Positions 51,850 through 61,700 of a DNA stretch of 64,000 nucleotides are shown here, one piece after another. Within the stretch, counting starts at the first letter, position 1. Every line of letters starts with the position of its first letter. The notes under the pieces were generated by a model. The model ran no database searches and was not told the origin of the DNA. It was given only the letters and a program-made list of their open reading frames with translations. Position numbers and translations under genes: made by a program. This stretch comes from Flavobacterium amnicola (GTDB taxonomy: Bacteria > Bacteroidota > Bacteroidia > Flavobacteriales > Flavobacteriaceae), in NCBI RefSeq assembly GCF_004122165.1, contig NZ_SBKO01000002.1, positions 310,001 to 374,000 on the forward strand, given 5' to 3'.

Positions 51850-54480
51850 TTATTTCAAACCAGCTAAACTTTGCTCAATCGTTGCGATTTTTGCTAAAGC
51901 ATCCGCTTCTTTCTTACGTTCGTTTTCAATAATCTCTGCTTTCGCATTGGCCACAAACTTTTCATTTGATAATTTAATCTGTACCGATTTCAGGAAACCA
52001 TTAATATAGTTTAACTCTTCGGTTAGTTTAGCGATTTCGGCCTCTACATCAATATTTCCAGTAATTGGAATAAAATATTCGTTTGAATTTACTCGGTAAG
52101 ACAAAGCGCCATCCACTTTTTCAGAAACATATCCTAATTCCGAAACGTTTCCTAATTTAGTGATTACTGAATCAAAATAAGTTGAAGCTTTTTCTGCATT
52201 TACTACTTTTAATTCGATAGAATCTTTCATCGGAATGTTCTTGTCTTTTCGTATCGTTCTGATTCCGGAAATTACTTCTGTGGCAAAATCGAAATCCGAA
52301 ATTAACTTTTCATTTACAGAGGTCATTTTTGGCCATTCGGCAATAATTAACGCTTGTTCTGGCGTTCTGTCAGCAATATACTGCCATATCTCTTCCGTTA
52401 AGAAAGGCATGAATGGATGTAACAATTTCAAGTTGGCTTCCAACATTTCGATTGCTTTCGCAAAAGTGACACTGTCGATTGGTTGTTGGTATCCTGGTTT
52501 GATCATTTCTAAGAACCATGAACAGAAATCGTCCCAAACCAATTTATAAATGGCCATTAAGGCATCCGAAATTCTGTATTTATCGAAGTTATCTTCGATT
52601 TCCAACAATGCTTTTTGCAACTTTGCTTCGTACCATTCGATAGCAACTTTAGACGATTCTGGCTGAGGAATGGCATCCGAAACTTCCCAACCCGTAATTA
52701 ATCGGAAGGCATTCCATATTTTATTGGCAAATCCTTTTCCTTGGTTGCATAATTCTTCATCAAACAAAATATCGTTTCCGGCAGAAGCACTCAAAAGCAA
52801 TCCAACACGAACTCCATCGGCACCAAATTTTTCAATTAGCCCTAATGGTTCTGGAGAGTTTCCTAGTGATTTCGACATTTTACGTCCTTGTTTATCACGA
52901 ACTAATCCTGTTAAATATACATTCGTAAAAGGTTTTTCACCAGCATATTCGTAACCCGCAATAATCATACGCGCTACCCAGAAGAATAAAATATCTGGAC
53001 CTGTCACCAAGTCATTTGTTGGATAATAGTATTTGAAATCCTCATTTTCAGGCTCCATAATTCCTCCGAAAACAGCCATTGGCCATAACCAAGAAGAGAA
53101 CCAGGTATCTAAAGCATCCGCATCTTGCGTCAAATCAGAAGCTTGTAATGAAGTATTTCCTGTTTTTTCTTGTGCTAATTTTACAGCATCGTTAATATTT
53201 TCAGCAACTACGAAATCTTCTTTTCCATCGCCGTAGAAATACGCAGGAATTTGTTGGCCCCACCACAATTGACGGGAAATATTCCAATCACGGATATTAT
53301 TTAACCAATGCGCATACGTATTATTAAAACGGCTCGGATATAGTTTAATTTCATCCGATTCTAAAACCGCTTTGATGGCTGGTTTCACCAAATCTTCCAT
53401 ACGCAAGAACCATTGATCCGACAAACGAGGTTCGATAACCGCTTTTGTTCTTTCTGAAGTTCCAACATTATTAATGTGATTTTCTGTTTTCGCCAAAGCA
53501 CCAATAGCTTCTAATTCTTTTGAAATTTCTTCACGAACCACAAAACGATCTTTTCCTTCGTAATGCAATCCGAAACTATTCAAAGAAGCATCTTCATTAA
53601 AAATATCGATGATTTCCAAATGGTGCTTTTCTCCTAACGCTTTATCGTTTACATCGTGAGCAGGTGTTACTTTCAAACAGCCCGTTCCGAATTCCATGTC
53701 TACATACTCATCAAAAATGATTGGAATGACACGGTTACAAATAGGAACAATTGCTTTCTTCCCTTTTAAGTGGAAATAACGCTCGTCTTCCGGATGAATA
53801 CAAATAGCAGTATCTCCCAAGATAGTTTCAGGACGTGTCGTTGCAATGGTTACAAACTCATTCGTCCCTTCTATTTGGTATTTTAAGTGGTATAGTTTTC
53901 CTTGACGTTCTTCGTAAATAACTTCTTCATCAGATAAAGTAGTTTTCGCTTCTGGATCCCAGTTTACCATTCGGTAACCGCGATAGATCTGACCTTTATT
54001 ATACAAATCAACAAACGAACGAATTACAGACGCTGACATGTCAGGGTCCATAGTAAACTTTGTTCTATCCCAATCACAAGAACAACCTAGTTGTTTTAAT
54101 TGTTCCAGAATAGTTCCGCCGTATTTGTCGGTCCATTCCCAAGCATGTTTCAAAAATTCTTCACGAGTTAAATCGTTTTTGTTTATTCCTTCTTCTTTTA
54201 GTTTGGCAACTACTTTTGCTTCGGTAGCAATAGATGCGTGATCGGTTCCAGGAACCCAACAAGCGTTGAATCCTTTTAAACGGGCACGACGAATTAATAC
54301 ATCCTGAATCGTATTATTCAACATGTGTCCCATGTGCAACACACCCGTAACATTGGGTGGTGGAATAGTAATAGTGTATGGTGTTCTATGGTCTGGTTTG
54401 GAATGAAAATAGTTGTTTTTCATCCAGTAATCGTACCATTTTTGTTCTACAGTTTTGGCATCAAATTGAGCTGGTATCAT
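51850..54480 (-). CDS. valS: Valyl-tRNA synthetase
   Basis: The 876-residue class I synthetase (from the ATG at 54480) charges tRNA-Val. The HIGH motif is HMGHMLN in PPPNVTGVLHMGHML, and KMSKS is in GRKMSKSLGNS. The CP1 editing domain contains TTRPETILGDTA and the conserved GTGCLKVTPAHDVND. WFLRMEDLVKPA and the C-terminal coiled coil (AEIAKLTEELNYINGF, with LKSVQIKLSNEKF) are typical. A longer frame to 54519 adds 13 residues of AT-rich leader and is not favoured. It ends in a terminator. Confidence 0.97.
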   Translation of the reverse strand: MIPAQFDAKTVEQKWYDYWMKNNYFHSKPDHRTPYTITIPPPNVTGVLHMGHMLNNTIQDVLIRRARLKGFNACWVPGTDHASIATEAKVVAKLKEEGINKNDLTREEFLKHAWEWTDKYGGTILEQLKQLGCSCDWDRTKFTMDPDMSASVIRSFVDLYNKGQIYRGYRMVNWDPEAKTTLSDEEVIYEERQGKLYHLKYQIEGTNEFVTIATTRPETILGDTAICIHPEDERYFHLKGKKAIVPICNRVIPIIFDEYVDMEFGTGCLKVTPAHDVNDKALGEKHHLEIIDIFNEDASLNSFGLHYEGKDRFVVREEISKELEAIGALAKTENHINNVGTSERTKAVIEPRLSDQWFLRMEDLVKPAIKAVLESDEIKLYPSRFNNTYAHWLNNIRDWNISRQLWWGQQIPAYFYGDGKEDFVVAENINDAVKLAQEKTGNTSLQASDLTQDADALDTWFSSWLWPMAVFGGIMEPENEDFKYYYPTNDLVTGPDILFFWVARMIIAGYEYAGEKPFTNVYLTGLVRDKQGRKMSKSLGNSPEPLGLIEKFGADGVRVGLLLSASAGNDILFDEELCNQGKGFANKIWNAFRLITGWEVSDAIPQPESSKVAIEWYEAKLQKALLEIEDNFDKYRISDALMAIYKLVWDDFCSWFLEMIKPGYQQPIDSVTFAKAIEMLEANLKLLHPFMPFLTEEIWQYIADRTPEQALIIAEWPKMTSVNEKLISDFDFATEVISGIRTIRKDKNIPMKDSIELKVVNAEKASTYFDSVITKLGNVSELGYVSEKVDGALSYRVNSNEYFIPITGNIDVEAEIAKLTEELNYINGFLKSVQIKLSNEKFVANAKAEIIENERKKEADALAKIATIEQSLAGLK

Positions 54481-54629
54481 TTTAAATTTAGATTTTTGAT
54501 TTAAGATTTCAGAATACAATTCTGATTTATAATTACAATAGTGATTTGTAACTTTTTACTAATTAAAAAGTTAGATAATGGAGTCTTAACTAGTTGACTC
54601 GCTCCTGAAGAAATATGCTAAATAAACTT

Positions 54630-54645
54630 TGGTACACTTTTTGTA
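54630..54645 (+). promoter_or_regulatory. Candidate sigma-54 promoter upstream of the DUF1573 gene
   Basis: TGGTAC-ACTTT-TTGTA keeps the GG and TTG elements and spacing of -24/-12 promoters; the -12 dinucleotide is GT instead of GC. It lies about 100 bases before the DUF1573 ATG. No TAnnTTTG box is present in the same gap. Confidence 0.4.
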
Positions 54646-54747
54646 ATTTACTATGCAAAAGTAAGTAAACTACACTAATATAAAAAGTGCGTCAAAAATA
54701 TTTGTAAGTTTACGAAAACAAAGTAATTTTACTTTAAATAAAAAATT

Positions 54748-55152
54748 ATGAAAAAAATTGTAGCAATAATAGTAATGCTTGTTTTGAGCATCTCAGTTCA
54801 AGCACAATCGGGAGCGAGAATTGAATTTAAAGCTCAAGACAATACTATTGATTATGGTAATGTTTCGAAAGAGACTGACAATGGGATTAGAATATTTGAA
54901 TTTACCAATACAGGAGATGCACCATTAATTATAAAAGATGTAAAATCTTCTTGTGGTTGTACAGTACCTTCTAAGCCTAAAGACCCTATTTTACCTGGAA
55001 AAACAGGAAAAATTGAGGTAAAATATAACATGAACCCTGGACCTATTAGAAAAACAATAACGGTAGAAAGTAATGCCGTTAACGCTGAAGGTGGCTTAGT
55101 TGCGATAAAAATTAAAGGACTCGTAATAACACCTACTTCGGGAGGTAAATAA
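54748..55152 (+). CDS. DUF1573 domain exported protein
   Basis: The 134-residue protein has a signal peptide (IVAIIVMLVLSISVQAQ). The single DUF1573 Ig-like (ASPM/SPD2/Hydin-type) beta domain carries the family motif KSSCGCTVPSKPKDPILPGKTGKIEVKY, with two cysteines two residues apart. It ends with AIKIKGLVI. Such small proteins are abundant in Bacteroidota and are thought to act in the periplasm, with no established role. It is a single gene with a sigma-54-like promoter upstream and a terminator after it. Confidence 0.88.
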   Translation: MKKIVAIIVMLVLSISVQAQSGARIEFKAQDNTIDYGNVSKETDNGIRIFEFTNTGDAPLIIKDVKSSCGCTVPSKPKDPILPGKTGKIEVKYNMNPGPIRKTITVESNAVNAEGGLVAIKIKGLVITPTSGGK

Positions 55153-55168
55153 AATTGACAAAAAAATT

Positions 55169-55197
55169 AAAAGCCACTTTTCAGTGGCTTTTTTTTA
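55169..55197. terminator. Bidirectional terminator
   Basis: AAAAGCCACT (55169-55178) pairs with AGTGGCTTTT (55183-55192) with a TTTC loop. It lies between the convergent DUF1573 and retropepsin-like genes; its T run contains the retropepsin-like gene stop codon. Confidence 0.9.
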
Positions 55198-56505
55198 TAA
55201 TATCTTTTTCAATTGAATTTTAGCTTTAAACAACTTGTTGTTTCTTTCGTATTCTATGGTAACCCATTTTCCTTCTTCTGATTGTAAGATTTGATTGATC
55301 TCATATAGTTTATACTTGTAGGCAAGTGTTCCATTTATCTTTTTTAATTCATCCCCTTTTTTTATTCCTGCAAGTGCGGCTGGAGAATCAGGACGAACTG
55401 ATAAAACAACCAATACAGGTTTAAGTGAAAAATTATATTTGAATTTGGTTGGTAAGTCGGTAGCTGAAACATCAATTTGAAGTACGTTTGTAAACAACTC
55501 TACTTTTTCTTCCACATATTGCATTCCCGAATGCTCTAATTCCATTCCACTCATATTATAATTGAATGGATCGTTAAAATTGGAGTTCTTATCCAGAAAT
55601 ATTTTTTCGTTTTTATAATCATATACCACATTAAAACGTCTTAAAACACCCGAACCTAAAGAGCCTTTTCTATTATTAACAAAATTTACTCCAAATAAAG
55701 ATGCTTCATTGGGGAATGAAACAGTAGGTTGTTGAATGACAAAATCTTGAATTTCAAGACTTTCCAATCGAGCTCTTTTTCCAAAAATATCACCACTAAA
55801 TCCACGTCCTAAAAAATCATCAAAAAAGAGAGAGGGCGCTTTAATTTTAGTATCTTCAAACAACCAAATAGCGTCACTATTCCCAGTATCTATGAGCATT
55901 TTTGTTTCTATTTTTTCATTGTTCAAAACCGAAATTAAACTTACATAAGGTTTTTGTGCTTCTAAAGTTATGGGTATGGATGTCCGCTTTTTTAATCTTT
56001 TACTAGTAGATTTAGCTTCGTGTGGATAGACATAAACTCTTTTTTTAGCATAATTGATTTCAACCAAATTTTCTTTAAAGAAAGTATATCCAATAATACC
56101 ATGCACCGGAATTCCGAGCTGAGAAGAAAAATTAATATTTTCATCTAAAATAATATATACTTCATGCTCTAAATCAACATAATTTTTAATTATCAGTTTA
56201 TTTTTGGACGATTTTAAAGCATCAATAGCCTCTCCACTACCCAATCCTTTTATTTTAATTTTCTCAATGTTGTCAAAATTGATAGAATCGGTTTCATCTA
56301 AGCTAAACAATACGGTGTTTTCAACTCCTGTATCTAATAAAAAGTTCAAATTAGCACCATTTAAATTTACTGGAATGATGACCAGATGATTACTTTCTAT
56401 AAAAGGGATAGACGCTTTTTTCCCTTCATTAGCAAACCTAAAATGTGATTGGGAAAACAATAGGGATGAAAAAAGAAGAAGGGCACAATGGTATAACAAA
56501 TTCAT
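55195..56505 (-). CDS. Double retropepsin-like aspartyl protease with PDZ domain
   Basis: From the ATG at 56505 the protein is 436 residues, with a signal peptide ending LLFSQ. Two aspartyl-protease-like halves each carry an Asp-Thr-Gly: NFLLDTGVENTVLF (Asp58) and KMLIDTGNSDAIWL (Asp206). The two halves could pair within one chain, as in single-chain retropepsin-type proteases. A PDZ domain closes the protein (about 355-435, VVLSVRPDSPAALAGIKKGDELKKINGT). It is likely a periplasmic or surface peptidase. Its substrates are unknown. A TTG start upstream adds a poor, non-signal extension and is rejected. Confidence 0.88.
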   Translation of the reverse strand: MNLLYHCALLLFSSLLFSQSHFRFANEGKKASIPFIESNHLVIIPVNLNGANLNFLLDTGVENTVLFSLDETDSINFDNIEKIKIKGLGSGEAIDALKSSKNKLIIKNYVDLEHEVYIILDENINFSSQLGIPVHGIIGYTFFKENLVEINYAKKRVYVYPHEAKSTSKRLKKRTSIPITLEAQKPYVSLISVLNNEKIETKMLIDTGNSDAIWLFEDTKIKAPSLFFDDFLGRGFSGDIFGKRARLESLEIQDFVIQQPTVSFPNEASLFGVNFVNNRKGSLGSGVLRRFNVVYDYKNEKIFLDKNSNFNDPFNYNMSGMELEHSGMQYVEEKVELFTNVLQIDVSATDLPTKFKYNFSLKPVLVVLSVRPDSPAALAGIKKGDELKKINGTLAYKYKLYEINQILQSEEGKWVTIEYERNNKLFKAKIQLKKIL

Positions 56506-56628
56506 AAAAAAGCTTTCTATAAAGTTACAATAAATTCGCACAAAAATAGGAGATTTAACAAATTTGCAACATTTTTTAAATTTCTATTTGAATAAAAAAT
56601 TGCAAATTTGCATTTCAAATTCATTATC

Positions 56629-57822
56629 ATGCCTAAAATATCAAATAAAGGTCAACAAATGCCCGAATCGCCAATTAGAAAATTGGTTCCGTATGCTGAG
56701 ATTGCAAAGAAAAAAGGACATAAAGTATATCATTTAAATATTGGTCAACCCGATATTAAAACACCTGATGTTGCTTTACAAGCTATCAAAAATACCGATA
56801 TTAAAGTACTAGAATACAGTCATTCTGCAGGATTTGACAGCTATAGAACAAAATTAGCTTTGAGTTATCAAAAAATTGGTTTACCAATTAACAAAGAAGA
56901 CATCATCGTAACTACTGGGGGATCGGAAGCCCTTTTATTTGCCATGGGAAGTACTATGGATCAAGGTGATGAAATCATTATTCCAGAGCCATTTTATGCA
57001 AATTATAACGGTTTTGCAACGGCTTCAGGGATAAAAGTAATTCCAGTAATTTCAGGGATAGAGTCAGGATTCGCACTTCCTCCTATTTCCGATTTTGAAA
57101 AATTAATTACTCCAAAAACCAAAGCGATATTAATATGTAATCCAGGGAATCCTACTGGTTATTTATATTCTGAAACAGAAATTCAACAATTAGCAGCATT
57201 AGTTAAAAAACATGATTTGTTTTTAATTGCTGATGAAGTATACCGCGAATTCGTTTATGATGAAGGAGCAAAACATTACTCAGTAATGGATGTGCCGGGA
57301 ATAGAAGAAAACGCGATCATGATTGATTCGGTTTCTAAACGCTATAGTATGTGTGGCGCAAGAATTGGTTGTATTGTTTCTAAAAACGGAGCTGTTATGG
57401 CTACAGCGATGAAATTTGCCCAAGCACGTTTATCGCCACCAACCTACGAACAAATTGCAAGTGAAGCAGCTTTAGACACTCCACAAAGTTATTTTGACGA
57501 AGTTATCGACGAATATAGAGATCGCCGTGATACACTAATTACGGAAATGAATAAAATTCCAGGCGTAAAAATTGCCACTCCAAAAGGTGCTTTTTATTGT
57601 ATTGCACAACTTCCTGTTAAAGATGCGGATGATTTTGCACAATGGCTATTAGAATCGTATGATTTTAATGGAGAAACGGTTATGGTTGCTCCAGCTGCAG
57701 GATTTTATTCGACACCCGGGATGGGGAAAAATGAAGTTCGAATTGCGTATGTTCTAAAAAAAGAAGACATCGTCAAATCGGCTCAAATCTTAGGAGAAGC
57801 CTTAAAAGTATATCAAGGGTAA
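56629..57822 (+). CDS. Pyridoxal-phosphate aminotransferase, class I/II
   Basis: From the ATG at 56629 the protein is 397 residues. The fold-type I enzyme has HLNIGQPDIKTP at its N-terminus and TGGSEALLFAM (phosphate-binding). ICNPGNPTGYLYS, ADEVYREFVYD and the PLP lysine Lys237 (SVSKRYSMCGARIG) are present. EVRIAYVLKKEDI has the C-terminal substrate Arg. It resembles aspartate/aromatic aminotransferases of the PatA/AspC class. The precise amino donor (aspartate, aromatic or branched) cannot be fixed. It is transcribed alone and ends at a terminator. Confidence 0.93.
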   Translation: MPKISNKGQQMPESPIRKLVPYAEIAKKKGHKVYHLNIGQPDIKTPDVALQAIKNTDIKVLEYSHSAGFDSYRTKLALSYQKIGLPINKEDIIVTTGGSEALLFAMGSTMDQGDEIIIPEPFYANYNGFATASGIKVIPVISGIESGFALPPISDFEKLITPKTKAILICNPGNPTGYLYSETEIQQLAALVKKHDLFLIADEVYREFVYDEGAKHYSVMDVPGIEENAIMIDSVSKRYSMCGARIGCIVSKNGAVMATAMKFAQARLSPPTYEQIASEAALDTPQSYFDEVIDEYRDRRDTLITEMNKIPGVKIATPKGAFYCIAQLPVKDADDFAQWLLESYDFNGETVMVAPAAGFYSTPGMGKNEVRIAYVLKKEDIVKSAQILGEALKVYQG

Positions 57823-57824
57823 AT

Positions 57825-57856
57825 AAAAAGTCAGGAAAATTAATCCTGACTTTTTT
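57825..57856. terminator. Bidirectional terminator
   Basis: AAAAAGTCAGGA (57825-57836) pairs with TCCTGACTTTTT (57844-57855). It lies between the convergent aminotransferase and zinc peptidase genes. Confidence 0.9.
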
Positions 57857-57864
57857 ATTTTATT

Positions 57865-58722
57865 TTATTTTAATTCGGCAAAAGTATCGCCTTGCTTTAA
57901 ATCACCAGTTTGATACCCTTTCATAAACCAGTGCTTACGTTGTTCTGAAGTGCCATGGGTAAATGATTCAGGAACCACATAACCCTGCATTCGTTCTTGT
58001 ATAGCATCATCACCAACAGCTTGAGCGGCACTTAAAGCTTCATCGATATCATCGATATCTAAATTTTGTTGGTTGTGTTTTGCCCAAACTCCTGCATAAA
58101 AATCGGCTTGTAATTCCAGTGCTACAGACAAACGATTCCCTTCTTCTTTACTCATTTGCGCTTGCAATTGACGTACTTTGTTGGACGTTCCTAAAACGGT
58201 TTGAATATGATGTCCCACTTCATGAGCAATCACATACGCAATGGCGAAATCACCACCTTTTGCTCCAAAACGTGTTTGAAGTTCATTGAAAAAAGCCAAA
58301 TCCATGTAGACTTTTTCATCCCCAGGACAGTAAAAGGGTCCAGAGGCTGCCGATGCAGAGCCACAAGCAGTTTCAACAGCATCTGTGAACAATACCATTT
58401 TAGGTTGACGGTATTGTATGTTGTTTTCGGCCATAATTTTACCAAAAATATCTTCGGTGTCGGCAAAAACGGTAGCCACAAATTCTCCCACAGCTTTATC
58501 TTCTTCCGAAAGTTCACTGGTACGAGTTCCGGTTGTAGTAGTTTGTTGTTGGTTCATTTGTTCTAACATTGGAGTGATCATTTGACCTGTTTCGCCTCCA
58601 AATAAATTCAGCAGTAAAATAATAATACCTAATGCTCCACCTCCGGCAACCACTTTGCCACCAGTTGACATTCCCCTACGGTCTTCTACATTTTCACTTT
58701 GACGTCTACCTTGCCATTTCAT
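57865..58722 (-). CDS. YpfJ/KPN_02809-type neutral zinc metallopeptidase
   Basis: The 285-residue single-pass membrane protein begins with a charged cytoplasmic segment containing MKWQGRRQSENVEDRRG, followed by one helix (VVAGGGALGIIILLLNLFGG). The periplasmic part is a zincin with HEVGHH (His167, Glu168, His171) and the family blocks GSASAASGPFYCPGDEKVYMD and ALELQADFYAGVWAKHN. The latter probably provides the third ligand. Members of this family are membrane-associated peptidases with little functional characterisation. It is a single gene. Confidence 0.93.
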   Translation of the reverse strand: MKWQGRRQSENVEDRRGMSTGGKVVAGGGALGIIILLLNLFGGETGQMITPMLEQMNQQQTTTTGTRTSELSEEDKAVGEFVATVFADTEDIFGKIMAENNIQYRQPKMVLFTDAVETACGSASAASGPFYCPGDEKVYMDLAFFNELQTRFGAKGGDFAIAYVIAHEVGHHIQTVLGTSNKVRQLQAQMSKEEGNRLSVALELQADFYAGVWAKHNQQNLDIDDIDEALSAAQAVGDDAIQERMQGYVVPESFTHGTSEQRKHWFMKGYQTGDLKQGDTFAELK

Positions 58723-58771
58723 ATTATAAATTATTTAGTTCTATTGTTATTTTTATAAATATATACAATTC

Positions 58772-61700
58772 TTATTTTTTTAGCCATTTAATCAAAACAT
58801 TTTCAAACAAATCTTTATTGACGGGCTTTGAAATATAATCATTCATTCCCGACTCGATACATTTTTCTTTTTCTCCTTTAATCGTTCCGGCAGTTAACGC
58901 AATTATAAGAACATCTCGATTGAATTTTCTGATTTCTTGCGCGGCTTCATAGCCATTTAAAACGGGCATTTGAATATCTAAAAGTATTACATTTGGATTT
59001 ACTTCTTTACATTTTTCCACTCCAATTTTTCCATTACTCGCTTCAAACAAAATAGCATTTGGCACAATTTTGCCTAACAAAGTACGTGCCAACATCATAT
59101 TAATCTTGTTGTCTTCTACAATTAATATTTTTATTGGTAACAACAAATCTTTTTCAAAGTGTTGTGAAACGTTTTCAAATTCAACTACTAAATCGTTCAC
59201 ATCTATGGTTTCAAAATCACTTTGTTTATCTGAGAAATTAAGATTTAAATCGAAATAAAAAGTACTTCCTTTCCTATAATTACTATCTAATTCAAGTTTA
59301 GAACCCATTAATTTTAGAATATTATTGGAAATAGAAAGCCCTAAACCTGTGCCTCCGTATTTACGTGTTGTGGAATTATCTTCTTGAGAGAAAGGCTCGA
59401 ATATTTTTTTATGATTATCTTTCTTAATGCCGATTCCACTATCTACAACCATAAATTTCACATTGGCTATATCTTCTGTTACGTAGGCCAATTGTATGAT
59501 TAATTGCACTTTACCTTTGTCCGTGAATTTTACAGCGTTGGATAATAAATTAAGTAAGACTTGTTTGATTCGTAATGGATCGATTAAGACAAATTGTGGT
59601 AAATTTTTATCTATATTTAATTCTAATTGAATTCCTTTTTGTTTGGAATCAAATTTTATAATATCAATTATTTGATTGGCCAATTCAAATAAATCTGTTT
59701 TTTGATATTCTAAATCTAATTTTCCGGTTTCGATTTTAGAAAAATCGAGAATATCATTTACTACTTCCAATAATATATCGGCAGATTGATTGACTGTTGA
59801 AACATATTCAAGTTGTGTTTTTTCCAATGGAGTTTCTTTTAACAAATCGGTAAAACCAATAATGGCATTCAGTGGTGTTCTAATTTCATGACTCATATTG
59901 GCCAGGAAATCAGATTTTGCTTTATTAGATTCTTCGGCTAATTCACGCGCTTTAATTTCGTTTTCAACTTCTTTTTTCTCTGTGATGTCAAAAATAATAC
60001 CTTCCAAAAACTCTACTTTATCATCTTTGATTACAGCATCACCAAATTCTTCCACCCAGATATATTCCCCATTTTTTCTTCTTAATCGATAGGTTAAATG
60101 AAATGGCTTTCTTTGTTTTAAAGAGTTTTTATTTAAATCAATAACCATTTGGGTATCGTCTGGATGTACCAAATCGACTAAAAATATTCTATTTTCAAGA
60201 AAATCTTCTTTTGTATATCCTGTTAAATTTTCAATTTCGTCATTCACATAAAGTTTTGTGAATTTGTCATTATCTTGCGACAAGTAAACCGTTCCTGGAA
60301 TATTATTCGCTAATAATTTGAACCGCTGTTCGCTTTCCAAAAGTAAATTTTCACTATCAATTTTTTCAATAGCTGTAGAGATGTTGTTGGCCAAAATTTG
60401 CAATACCCCCACTTCATCTTCTGTCCACACTCTACTGGCCGTACAATCATCTAAACCGATAGATCCATACAATTGGTTTTTAACAAAAATAGGAAACGAT
60501 AATATGGTTAACGTATTTTGTTCATCGAGCCTTTTCTTGATTACTTCATCTTTAATAGTATCGACGGTGGCAATGAAAGTTTTATTTTGAGAAAAATAAT
60601 CTAAAAAAAGTGTGTTTTCGGAATGCTTCATATTTTGCAACTCCGGAATATCTATAAGTCTCGTTATAGAATCATTAACCCATTCGCTTTTTAGACTCAT
60701 CGTTTTTGAAACATCATCATTTTCGAAAAAATAAACACGGTCTACTTTGGTTGCTTTCCCTACAATTTCAAAAATTTCATAGAATATGGATTGAATATCA
60801 TTACTTGCAAGTAGTTTTACAGTAGTTTTGGCAACGGCTGCTAGGATTTCAGTTTTAATTTCTAATTTATTTTCAGTATCAATTCGTTTGAAGGTTTCGA
60901 TAGTCAATGAAACGACATCGGCAATTGATCTGGCAAAATTTATATCATCATTATCCCAATCTTTAGGCTCGTGCGTTGTCTCAAAACATAAAATCGAATT
61001 TAATTTTCCGTTTGCCATTACAGGTACATTCAACATGGACTTGATATTATTATTTGGAAAATAATCCGTCACATATTCTTTTGTTTTTTCATTAGTATAT
61101 ACATCAGAAGCGACTATAATATTATCATTTTCAAGTGCATCAAAATAAATTGGGCTATCGACTTTACAATCCGAAAATCCTTCAGAAAAACTTTGCTTGT
61201 CCAATTCATACATGGAAACACAGTGCAAACTATCTTCATCAACATATTTCCAAAAACTAACTCTATTGATTTGCGTATCTTCTGCAACCGATTTTAAAAT
61301 GACATCAATTCTTCCTTTAAAAGTTTCTTTTTCTAAAAAAGGTTTTATCACTAACGAATTGATAATTTTATTGAAGTTTTCTAACTTAAATTGTCTCTCG
61401 TTTTTTTCAATTTCAATATTTTTTAAAAGGGTAATATCTCTTGCAATGGCAGAAAAACCACTCACTCGATTATCACCATTTTTAATAATGGTTACATTTT
61501 GTGAAATCCACATTTCTGTGCCATCACTTTTAACAATCGGAAATTCTAAAGAAGGAATTGCTTCGCCTTGAAGCATATAATATTTGTAAAAATCTTCAAC
61601 ATTCGCTTTATAATCTTCTCTAATAAAAATAGAAAAATGTTGTCCTATGGATGCTTTATGGTGCAGCCCTAATACTTTTTGAGCGTACTTATTGATGAAA

